From the NCBI GenBank assembly GCA_034387635.1, contig JAOANU010000016.1, positions 372,001 to 436,000 on the forward strand: 64,000 nt of DNA. The letters run 5' to 3'. The notes below the pieces were generated by a model, which was given only the letters and a program-made list of their open reading frames with translations, did no database searches and was not told the DNA's origin. A program made the translations under genes and the position numbers. Shown here piece after piece: positions 23,526 through 33,329 of the stretch; within the stretch, counting starts at the first letter, position 1; every line of letters starts with the position of its first letter. This DNA comes from Rhodosporidiobolus odoratus. Its lineage: Eukaryota; Basidiomycota; Microbotryomycetes; Sporidiobolales; Sporidiobolaceae.

Positions 23526-24740
23526 ATGGCTGCTGCGACTCCCTCCAGAAGACCCTCTTACGCTCCCTCACTGTCAGCCTCAGAGCTCACCTCCCCCCCG
23601 CCCTCCTTCCCTCGTCGCGTCTCCACCGTCTCGTCAGTCGGAACAACCTCTCCCTCTCTCGCCTCTTCCGTGTACGGTCAGAACGGCAAACGCAAGAGGC
23701 TCAGAGATTACTATGGTCTCAAGTCGACCACGGGCAGGGCCGAGGAGCTAGACATCGGTACGCACCTTTTTCCCCTCCACTCCGTCGAGCGAGGGTTACC
23801 CTCGAGTGTACTGACACTGTTCCGAGAACAGACTCGACCGCTTACTTCAGCCCTGAAGCTTACTTTACACACTTGGCCGAGACAAAGAGCTTGCGAGAGC
23901 TGTTGAGACGAGAGAACGAGCTGTTGAATGGTCCGTTTTCTTCGTCTCCTCTTTTCCCTCCTTCGGTGCTCCTTCGCATTGCCTTCCATACCGAGATTGT
24001 ATCGCCATACTCAACAGTATACTCCTGCAGAAATCCGCGAGCTCGACGGTGAACGGCAGTCCCTGGTCTACAACCATCACCATGAGCTGATAGACGCGAG
24101 CGATACAATCCGACAGGTTTGGCCTGCCCTTCTCCATGCTTGCTTTCCTCCTTGTATTGACTAGCGCCTTCGTAACCAGATGAAGTCGCGCGCAGAAGCC
24201 CTCGACACCTCGCTCGACTCGCTAAAAACATCCTTTGAATCCATCTCGCAATTGTCCGCCTCCTTGTCGTCTTTATCCAGCCTACCCTCCCTCGCGCGGT
24301 GTTCCTCGTCCGCCTTACTTTCTGCTCGACCTATGGTCGCCTCACCCTCTGCCATCTCACCGGCAACAATCACTGGCGCCGGAGCCGCCGACACCCCAAC
24401 CACTCCCACGCGCTTAACCTTCTCAAAGCTTTCCACCACTAGCATCCCCGACTCGCCTACAACGCCCACCGCAACCCGGGGCCGCTCTACGACTCTGACC
24501 TCGCTATCCCCTCAACCTGCGCTCGCCTTCGACCCACTAGTGCACCTCCCCACCCTCCTCTCGTTACCGATTCTCCTCCGGTCGATGCTAGATGCTGGCG
24601 ATGAAAACGGGAAGCAGAAAGCGGAGGGTCTGTGGGGGACTTGGGAGCCGGCATTGAGGAGTTGGGAGGATGAGGGGGTGATGGGGGTCAGAGAGGTGGG
24701 GATGGAGTGTAGGGAGGTGCTGAGAGCGTGGAGAGGTTGA
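23526..24740 (+). CDS. VPS51: Vps51, subunit of the GARP/EARP vesicle-tethering complexes
   Basis: Four exons from the ATG at 23526 (MAAATPSRRPSYAPSLSASE). After a Ser/Pro-rich N-tail the Vps51/Vps67 core follows in order: RKRLRDYYGLKSTT; DSTAYFSPEAYFTHLAETKS; LRELLRRENELLNEIRELDG; QSLVYNHHHELIDASDTIRQ; and MKSRAEALDTSLDSLKTSFE. Each junction is phase-consistent and reconstitutes the domain. GARP tethers endosome-derived vesicles at the trans-Golgi, and Vps51 binds the SNARE Tlg1 through its N-terminus. The C-terminal part beyond the core is short and low in conservation (Ser/Thr/Pro-rich, then an acidic helix), as in yeast where Vps51 is small. A SNARE of the SNAP-25 class (SEC9) is also in this window, but no functional link is implied. 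Confidence 0.9.
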
Positions 24741-25204
24741 GAGGGCGTGAAGGGGCTTTGGTCGACCTTGTAGCGCCTCAACTCGGAGTAGTAGCTCTCA
24801 TTGCATTAGCAACGGACGGAGAGTCGGACAGAGAGCAGGAAAACCCGAGCAAGCGATATGGCAGGCTTGGGTTTGCTCTTGCTCACTCTGCTCCTGTGTA
24901 GGCTTCTGTACTCCTCAGTGTTACTCGCAATCACCTGGTAGTGCCGTTGCATTGCAATGACCCGATACAAGGGGTCCTTGCTGTGAACCATCGATGCGGA
25001 GTTTCCTATTCCCTATCCTCGTATTGCTCTGACCAGGCTTTGCGCTCGTGTACACTGGTATTTATAGCACGTTGACCAACTCTACGCCTGTGTTATACCG
25101 CCGGGCGCGACTCTCGTTTCATCACTCGTTCCCCCTCTCACTCATCTCAACAGACGCGATTCTCCTCTACAAACGCAGTGGGACAGTGTGTGACACTGTA
25201 GAAG
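24741..25204. other. Intergenic region, no gene seen
   Basis: 3' flank of VPS51 and promoter of the mannosyltransferase-like gene. No RNA gene, repeat or coding signal was recognised. Confidence 0.45.
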
Positions 25205-27975
25205 ATGGCCAGAACAGTCACTTCAGTCTCATCCTTCCGCTCCTCCCTTCCCTCATCTTCAGTCCGACAGTCCTCAGCAACTCGACGCTCCACAATCCGT
25301 CGTCTCCCTTTCCTCGTCTTCCTTTCCGTAATCGCCTTTTCTTGCTTCCTCCTCTTCAGAAGATCATCAGCCAATGAGCGCGAATCCATTGGGGCTGCAC
25401 AAGAATTGGAGAAGGCCGATCAGAGGTTGCTCGAGGTGTTGGTAAAGACCAAGGAGGCCGTTGAAGAGGAGTTGCCCTTGGAGAACATCGCGGGAGTCGC
25501 AGATAAGACCAGAGTCCTCATGGTACGACTCTTCTCCCCTCCCTCCTCACTGTATCAGTACAGCTGACGCTCTGCGGAAAACAGGAACTCGACGAGTTCG
25601 GTTCGACCCTGAACGAAACCTTCCCCCGACTGAATAGCAGTACCGCAGCTCTCTACACGAGGAGTGTTCGGCATCACCACCACCAGCTCCTGCAGAGCTT
25701 GTTTCCGTTTGTCAACAAGGGGCCCAGTATGACGAGGAGCGTGACAGGGGTGCGTAATGTCTCCCTGCGCATGGATACCTCCTTGCGCTGCATACTGACT
25801 CCTCCTGTCATGTTCTCTTTTCCCTTTTCTCCGTCGTGCATTTTCTACGTCCTCCCCGATACCCGCGTCGCTTTCCACTTGTTTTCCACATCTTCTCCAA
25901 TCCTCTAACTGCATCTTTCGCCCTCTTATCAGATCCGCAACTCATTCACCATACCTCGAGGGATCATTGTCCCCGTCGGCAATGACCAATTCATCTACGC
26001 CGTATGCCCACTCCTCTTTCTCCTCAACCTTCCCAACTCACCCTTTTCTTCTCTTCTTCCCCAAATATCCTATCTTCCTCGCGCAGGTACATCTCCTCTC
26101 AAGCCTGAAACACGTCCACCGTACGACCCTCCCAATTCACGTCGTCCACGCCGGCGGCGACGACCTCATTCCCGAAAAACGAGCCGCGTTGCGCTCCATC
26201 CACCCCGACATCGAAACGGTCGATATCTTGAACCACTTTGATGAGAGCTATGTTGGGATCCATGGAGGAGGGTGGGCTATCAAGGCGTTTGCGATATTGG
26301 CCAGTCCGTTCAAGGAGCTGATCATCGCGGATGCGGATGCGGTGTTTGTACAGGTGAGCTTGTGCCCTCTCCCGCGCCTTTGCCCAGTACCTTGCCGTGC
26401 ATCCCTGCTTGATAAGCTGCTGAACACGTCTGGTGTTGTGCAGAACCCCGAGGTTATGTTTGAGGATCCGGGCTACAACCGTACGGGGACGCTCTTCTTT
26501 CGGGACAGGGAGATCTTCCCCGGTGATGGACAGGCGCGTTTATGTCCATCGTTATTTCCGCTCAATACCTCTTCTAGCTTCCCTAGGGCAACCGCAGCGA
26601 CTGACTTTCCTGTGCGTTTGCCCCCCCTCCCATTTTTTCCGCAGGTTCACGAATGGTGGCATGCTGTGATGAAGAACCGGGAGCCGAGTAAGCAGATGGC
26701 TCAGAGTCGGTGGTGGACTGATATGGCCAGTCGGGAAGAGATGGAGAGTGGTGTACTCGTAGGTGCGTCGTCACCATCGTCTTCGTCTTCTCCCTCCTGT
26801 TTTTTTCCACGGACATTGACTGCATATTCTACTTGTATACTTTGTGTGTACAGTGGACAAGTCTCGCACCTCTGTCGTCTATGGCTTGCTCTTTACCGCC
26901 TATCTAAATACACGGGTAGTGAGAGAGGAGGTTACCTACAAGAACACTTACGGTGATAAGGAGAGCTTTTGGATGGCGTTCGAGTTGATGGGGTTGCCGT
27001 ATCATATGGATAAGGAGTACGCGGGTGCGCTGGCTTTCCTACCTTACGTCCACCAGCCCGTTCTCCTCGAGGCGACTCTTCATCCGCCTCTGCCTTTGTC
27101 CAGCCGCTCGGGATTGCCATGCCCAGCTTTTCCTCGTCACTCCCCCTGCCAAATTCGACATACTGATGACCGCTTGTGACCGCGCTTCGCCGCCGCCTTG
27201 TCTCCCGGCACGCAGGCATCATCGGCCAACTCACACACCCCGACACGAAATCCCACTCCATCGACTCGTTCATCCAATCCGACCACCTCTTCCACCTCGA
27301 TCATCGAGGTAAGCCGTTATGGTGGAATGGGAGTTTGTTCCAGGAGAAGAGGGTTAAGGATCGGTGCGCCCTTCGTGTCCCTTTCTTTCTCTCTCTCGTA
27401 AGAGGCGAAAGACAGTAATGCTGACTTGGGGTTAGGAATGTACTGTAGGGGGTACCTCATCGCAACGCATTGGGCTCCGGGGACGGTAGACTGGATTTGC
27501 GACACAGGTAGGTCAATATTCCCTCGTCGTGTCCTTTGTCGTGTCCTTTCTTCCCCTGAGTACCTCCCCCGGTTCCTTCCTGGCTCCTTGCCCTTGACCG
27601 CTTTCTTGTACAGCCGCCAAGTTGGTTCCCAAGTGGCCCGCTCCCTCATGACTGACTTTTCGTCCTCTTCCCTTCCCGTAGAGCCGTGGTCAATGCGAGT
27701 CGACATGCGCGACGTTCGAGATCTTCAGCACGACCGAAACTTCACCCGAGTGTTGACAGATATGATCGGAGCAAGCGTCTTCTGGGAGGGCAGGTTGTAC
27801 GTTCTCGCGCCGCCTTTCTGGCCCTCCTCTCCTTCCATTCTCTCGCCTGCGTAGGCTGACTCGTTGTCTGTCCGTGTCAGCCCTCGGTTACTGCAACAGC
27901 ACTATGCGACGGATGCTACAGAACGGGGATAGCAGCAGGAGCAACGGAGGAGAGGGGCGGGAGAGCAGAGGTTAA
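25205..27975 (+). CDS. GT71-family (Mnn1-like) alpha-mannosyltransferase, type II Golgi membrane protein
   Basis: ATG at 25205 starts a short cytosolic tail, then one transmembrane anchor (LPFLVFLSVIAFSCFLLF), a stem, and the catalytic domain. About ten exons join in frame. Motifs in order: IRNSFTIPRGIIVPVGNDQF; LKHVHRTTLPIHVVHAGGDD; HGGGWAIKAFAILASPFKEL; the metal/nucleotide-binding DADAVF motif; YNRTGTLFFRDREIFPGDG; WWTDMASREEMESGVLVVDK; YGDKESFWMAFELMG; and HWAPGTVDWICDTEPW. These are characteristic of the Mnn1/Mnt glycosyltransferase family 71, which adds alpha-mannose to N- or O-glycans in the Golgi. The acceptor is inferred from the family only. The 3' end is less sure: a ~61-nt intron after EGR gives a tail RLTRCLSVSALGYCNSTMRR and a TAA at 27973, whereas reading through ends near 27855. 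Confidence 0.87.
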
Positions 27976-28293
27976 TTTAAAAGGGACACTTTAGCGGTTT
28001 TACTGGGTTATTGTAATGCTTTGTTCGAGGTCGCACCGCCGAAGCCGAGTGACTCGTCTCAAACAGAGGCATGCGGCTCGTCCGTGTGCCCTTGAGCGGA
28101 AGAGGATGCTTGCTGCGGATCTCTCATCGTCGAGATGGCAGGATCAATCGGGATTTCCTCCGCAACTCAAGTCGCTCATCCCAGACCGCCCGCTGCACAA
28201 AACCATAGACTCCAAAGCATCAGTCGTGACCTACCTAGCTGGACCTCACCCACCCGCACACCTTCCTCTCGCACCTCCTCCCGCTCCCTGCCC

Positions 28294-29025
28294 ATGCCAT
28301 CTCCACGATCAACTCGCCTCCGAGCGTTGTTGCTCGTCTTTTGCTTGCTCTTAGCGTGCACCGATACCCTCGCCGCCTCGTCCTTCTCCTCAACCGGCAT
28401 GTCATTCTGCCGTTGCACCTGCTTCAATGCCAATTCAACCATTATTCCCCTTTATCGGCCCGCCGTCCCTTCCAACCCATGTCTAAGCTGCACTCGACAG
28501 TTCTGTCTCGACCAGAAGCTGCCTCAGTGCGTCGGCGCACAGAGTCCAGACGAGGACCGCGACACTTCAACGGGTGAGGGCGGCGACGTCGAGGCGAGAT
28601 GTTTCCGTAAGCTTTTACCTTTTGTCTCTCTCGCCAACGTGTTTCTGTCTCTGTTTCACACTCTCTCAGACTCAGACAACCGACACTGACGCGAAACTCT
28701 CTCGTGAACGCGCTCGTAGAACGCGATTCTCCCAAATCACACTTTATCGTGATCTCTTTTCTCGTCGTGACGGGCACTCTCCTCGTCTTGGCCGGACTCA
28801 AGCACTACGGTCTCGACATCCCGGCCACCTTTCAGCACGCCGGAGTCAAGGGCGTGGTTCAGGTAAGCTCTATGAGCGCATCCCGACCCTTCGGATCGGA
28901 CTCCGACTGACTCTCCCCACTTGCAGGAGGTGATTCAGCACGCCTCTACGCTCGCCAAGCGCCGTCACGGCAGGACACAGAACGGCGCGGTTTACAGTTC
29001 AGTGGCCTCCGGAGGTCGGACATAG
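28294..29025 (+). CDS. Small cysteine-rich single-pass membrane protein, conserved fungal type, function unknown
   Basis: Three exons. The ATG at 28294 gives a signal peptide (MPSPRSTRLRALLLVFCLLL), then a compact cysteine domain: MSFCRCTCFNANSTIIPLY, NPCLSCTRQFC, LPQCVGA and ARCFQRDS. The last of these is restored across the first splice junction. A transmembrane helix follows (HFIVISFLVVTGTLLVLAGL). Exon 3 adds a short basic tail (VIQHASTLAKRRHGR) to a TAG at 29023-29025. The frame is also open upstream of 28294, but the signal peptide argues for the chosen start. I recognise the CRCTCF..STIIPL / CxxCxxxFC pattern as recurring in fungal proteins of unknown function. Nothing in the sequence indicates catalysis. 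Confidence 0.75.
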
Positions 29026-29390
29026 CACGTGAAACGGCAGCAATCACACCGGACTTCTGCGTTCAAACAACGATGTAACCTGTGCTCTCGGCCCTTCACG
29101 ACCTCATCCCGCTGTTCATCCTCCACTTTTCTGGCCTCGCTGCGTGATCACTCTCCTTTGTGGTAACGCAGCACTAAAAAGAGCGAGGGATAACTGTGTA
29201 TCTCCGTAGTCTGGAGCTGCTGCAGCGGAGAACGATTACGCAACATCGCCTCGACCGTTACCTCACTCGCCTTTCGACAGCTTCTCCGACCCTTTTCCTT
29301 CGGCCTTCGCTTGCTTTCCTCTGCTATCTCCACTATACACCTCTGTCCTGTCGTCCTCGCCCACGCCCACGCAACAACCCCGCTACCCTC
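29026..29390. other. Intergenic region, no gene seen
   Basis: 365 bp between the small membrane protein and membrane protein copy 2. It presumably holds the promoter of copy 2. No distinct motif was recognised. Confidence 0.4.
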
Positions 29391-32037
29391 ATGCTCGTCC
29401 GCTTTTTCACCTTCGCGGCCTTGTCTTTTCTCGCGGCCAAGGTCGTCGCCTACCGTCAACCGTGGGAGTACGTAGAAGCTCTTAAGGCTTTCCACGAAGT
29501 GTACGTCGACATCTGCCTGTACTTGTGATCCGGAGATTCGAGATCTCCCTGACGGTTTTTCGCCGCAACAGCCAAGTCAATCCGAAGCGGGCCGTTGAGC
29601 AGGGCCGATCAGACCTGCTCGCGGACGACTGTGTCGGAAGGGTCGACATCACTACGAGTACGTCCCTCGCCTGCAACATCCCCTTTTGAGACAAGAATTG
29701 ATCAGCCCGTTTTCTCCTCGAGCAGCTTTCGAAGGACAGGTTCGCCCTCTTCCTCCGCCTCGTTACTGTCTTCACTTCTCACACTCGGCCCACACAGGAA
29801 CTCAATACCGAGTACCTCTTCGGACTCTTCTATCAAATCAGTCAAGAAAACGTCACCTCCATCATCGGTTACCCCTCTCACATCGAAATTCAGAGTCTCG
29901 TCATTCAGCCTCCGGTCGTCTACTTCTCGGTCATCGTTCAGTTGGCCTACCCGACTGTGAATGCGACGGTGCCGGTTCAGCTTGATGTCGTCAAGGCTTG
30001 GAGAGATGATGAGGATGGGCTCAAGATCATTTCGTACGCTTTCCCTTCGTTCCGCAATTAACGCGCACCGGACCCATATAGTTGACACCCGGTCGCAGAT
30101 ACGACGCCTCTCTTCGTCGTTGGCCTCGTACGTACCTCCCTCTGTCTCGACGGCGACCTCCCCTGACTCTGACCCGCCGCAGACACCTACAACTACATCG
30201 TCAACCTCGTCGCCCCCGCCATCGCCAAGGAGATGAACGAGACGTACGATGCGACTACCAACGTCACCGCCATGTTTGCTCGCAAGGCAGCTCAGGAGAT
30301 TTGCGTGATTGCTCAGGATTCTTGCACAGGTGCTAACCAGCAGTATGATTCGTGAGTTGCTGGGTTCTTTCTTTTCGTGTCTACGAAGATGCAGAATCGT
30401 GCTTATCGTGTGACTTGCAGGTACGACGAGTGCTACCAGTTTTTGACGGAGCAAACTCGTTGGGGTGAAGCGCTCGACGCTGGCTACGACGTAAGAGTCC
30501 TCCCCTGCGTACCTCCACACTTCCTGGGCTGAACTGGAGCATTCTTGCAGACGACCTGGTGCCGCTACGTCCACCGTAATATGGTTCCCTTCCGCCCCGA
30601 TATCCACTGCCCTCACATCGGTCGCACCGGCGGTGACATGTGCATCGACCGCGACTATCTCGAGGTCGTCGATTCGTTCCCGTTCTTGCAAACCCTCGTC
30701 GCGGCCAACACGACCTGGGACAATCGCGACATGGCGTCACTTTCGCAAAAGTCAATTGATGAACTTGGCAAGGCTAAGCTTACGCTGGTTTACCCGACGA
30801 CTATCGCATTCGTACGCTCGTCTTCCCGTGCAGTAGCGCTACTCTCGCGGCCTTCATTGATCTGACCTTGCTTCTGCGCAGTTTTCCGTACCTACCTTCG
30901 CCTTCTTCTGTATCTTGTACTTCTCGGCCAAGCTGTTCGAATACCTTCTCTATCGCTATTCTCTCGAGTACAGGCTCTTGACGCCCGTCGTTAAGCGAAA
31001 CGTGGTTATCTGTAAGTCGCGTTTTCCCTTGCCTCGGATTTGCGTCTCTGACGGGTGTTCTTCCTGCAGACGCACTCAACACCCTCTACACGACCATCGC
31101 ATTGCTCTTCCAGCTCATCGCGACACCGGCTCTCGCGCATTCCTACACTCACCTCGGCGTTCAGACTATCATCATCACTGCTTGCATGATCTCCGCTATT
31201 TGTCCGTTACCTCCCATGCTTCTTTCCTCGGAATCTCTAGTGACAGCATGCGTTAACGCAGATGTATTCGAAATGATCTACCGGGACTCGATGCGTCCCA
31301 GTCTGCTTGCGCACCACCTTTTCGTGCGTTCTTCCCACTTTTGACCTTCTCAATCCAGCCTGACCCATTCTTGCTCTCTTTCTCTGCCTGTCTACAGACT
31401 CTCTTGGCTATCATGTCGCTCTTCATTTCTATCGAGAACAACTTTCACCCCGCTACTGTGACTATCGGGTACGTCTCTGCTTTGGTTTTCTTCCGCCGGG
31501 CTGCCACTGATGATGTCCGCCGTATTTGCAGCGTCATCTGGCTATTCCAAGCTACCACTGAGCAGTCCATCTTCATCGGTCTCCTTATGTGTTAGTCGAT
31601 CTGCCCTCTTACAGGCTGCTCTGCCCATCTGCACCGACTAACCCCCTTGCCGTTCTGCAGATCGCCTCAAATATAACCCGAAGATTGTCCGCGCCGTCCT
31701 CCGCTTCGCGGCCATTCAATCCTTCCTCGTCAAGTTCTTCTTCGCCGTCTACCTCCTTGTCGAGCACTCTCTCAAGCTCGTCCAGTTCACCACCGCCGCA
31801 ACCGACGTCTACTTCTCTGTCATCGTCTACTCCGTCGGCATGCTCCTTCTCACGACTCAAGCTTACGGGTCGTGGGCAGTCTGGGCGATTTCGCTCAAGC
31901 TTAGCAAGCAGCTGAAGGCAGGGTCGGAGGGAAGTTTCGAGGCGGCTCATGAGGCTCTGGGAACGACGGGCTTCGTCAACCTCCCGGACGAGCCGGAGAA
32001 CGACAGCAAGAGCAGTATCACTTCGCCTAGGATGTGA
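29391..32037 (+). CDS. Multi-pass membrane protein with cysteine-containing extracellular domain (copy 2)
   Basis: This is a paralogue of the gene at 13934-16609, on the opposite strand. ATG at 29391 gives the signal peptide MLVRFFTFAALSFLAAKVVA, then YRQPWEYVEALKAFHEV. The ectodomain shows DDCVGRVDITT, a 14-nt exon coding FEGQ, ELNTEYLFGLFYQISQENV, CTGANQQYDSYDECYQFLTE, WCRYVHRNMVPFRPDIHC and HIGRTGGDMCIDRDYLEV. The helices follow in the C-terminal half: VYPTTIAFFSVPTFAFFCIL; YALNTLYTTIALLFQL; LGVQTIIITACMISAI; VIWLFQATTEQSIFIGLL; LVKFFFAVYLLVEHSLKLV; and VIVYSVGMLLLTTQAYGSW. The polar tail ends with a TGA at 32035. All reading frames and splice sites look intact. Function is unknown; an extracellular sensing or binding domain on a helical bundle is inferred only from topology. 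Confidence 0.8.
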
Positions 32038-32262
32038 AGGATGGGCGATGGCGCCGAGACGAGCATTTGAAGACCAGACTCAGTTGGAGACTCAGTAGGG
32101 ATGTATGTAGACATAACGACTTCATGTATAGACACAATGAGCAGGTCTCGATTCTCACGATGCATAATGCTTGAATGAAAACTCGGTGTACGAAGCTGAG
32201 CTCTGTTCGTAGGCGGGAGGTAAAAAGGAAAGCATCTCCGTTTCGTGGCTGCACTTCGTGTT

Positions 32263-32296
32263 GGCTCGAGGGTGCAGAGTTCTGCACCCTCGAGCC
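32263..32296. repeat. Perfect 16-bp inverted repeat with 2-nt centre
   Basis: The left arm GGCTCGAGGGTGCAGA (32263-32278) is the exact reverse complement of the right arm at 32281-32296, with GT between. It lies about 225 bp after the stop of membrane protein copy 2, in the convergent spacer before relic F. The repeat could fold as a very stable hairpin or cruciform. A role as a 3'-end structure is possible but unproven. Confidence 0.9.
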
Positions 32297-32639
32297 GTCT
32301 AGAGCTGCCTAGATCTACTTTGAGTCTAGTCGCTCTGTAGAGCGAAGCGGCGAGGGGAGGGGCGGAGAAGAAAGAGAGAAAAAGGATCCGGGTCAAAGGC
32401 TTCCTGGGGAGAAGGTCAGATGTCGCAGCAAGATTGGTACCGGCTCGGATGAGGTCGAACAAAATCGGAATGATCCACTTCACATCAGCTGCCTCGGCTT
32501 GCCCGCTGCCTCGTTCGATGTTGTGCTCGTTTTTACCTACCTCCGATGTCTCCGATTCCCCTTGATATATCGAATCACGAGGCGTCTCAGATCCTTGTGA
32601 GCGACTGCACCATCGCTGTATAGCCCGACCGGAGCGCAG

Positions 32640-33100
32640 AAGTTGTGCCAATAACCCGTTGAAAGCGTCGCAGGCCTAGGAATCAAGGAAAATCAAAGGA
32701 AAAAGGGAAGAGTGAAGGTATCCGGTGTCGAGGTAGACGAGGACAGCGTGGGGGGTGAGAAGACGTTTTAAGTAGGGCTATTTGACGGCAAGAGATTCTG
32801 TCGAGTTGGGAGCCCGGGCGAAGTTGGGCGGCGGGGCATAGGAGAAAAGGAAAGAATCAGTCTCGTCGTCCGATTCGGCGAGCTCCTTCTTGGCGAGTGA
32901 TATGCACAGCAACTCTCGTGCCCTTTCTCGAATGTCAGAGTTAGATCGTGCGAGGGAGCTGCTGGGTAGCCTTGTGAGTATGGCGTTTTACGGCGGAGCA
33001 CGGCGCGGTCGCACTCGTCCAGAGCTCGACACCGTCCTCCTGTGCGTGCGGGAAGAAGAGAATCCCGACGGAACCTGAGAATTAGCCCTGCACACTGCAT
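32640..33100 (-). pseudogene. MATH/BTB-like family, relic F (heavily decayed)
   Basis: On the minus strand, scattered pieces match the BTB-like half of the family. LFFPHAQEDGVELWTSA lies near 33070-33010. ELAESDDETDSFLFSYAPPP, the acidic insert, lies near 32890-32830. AVLVYLDTGYLHS lies near 32735-32690, followed by stops. The pieces are in different frames with stops between them, and no MATH part could be found. It converges on membrane protein copy 2, just as copy B converges on copy 1. Extents are approximate. Confidence 0.65.
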
Positions 33101-33329
33101 CCTCTCTCCTGCTGAAACCCTTCCCTCCGCTGGCGCCCAGCAACCCCGCCGCCGCCTTTGTCCAAGTGCTGAGTTGAGAAGGCCGCCTCGCATATCTGAT
33201 CCTGCAGGCCGTACATTCGGCGGGCTCGCACTGATGGCCACCAGCTCACAGCCCAGCCTGCTTCAGATATCACTGTGCTGGAAAACCATGCTTGTGGCAC
33301 ATGCTACGAGATATGCTCTTTTCCCCATC

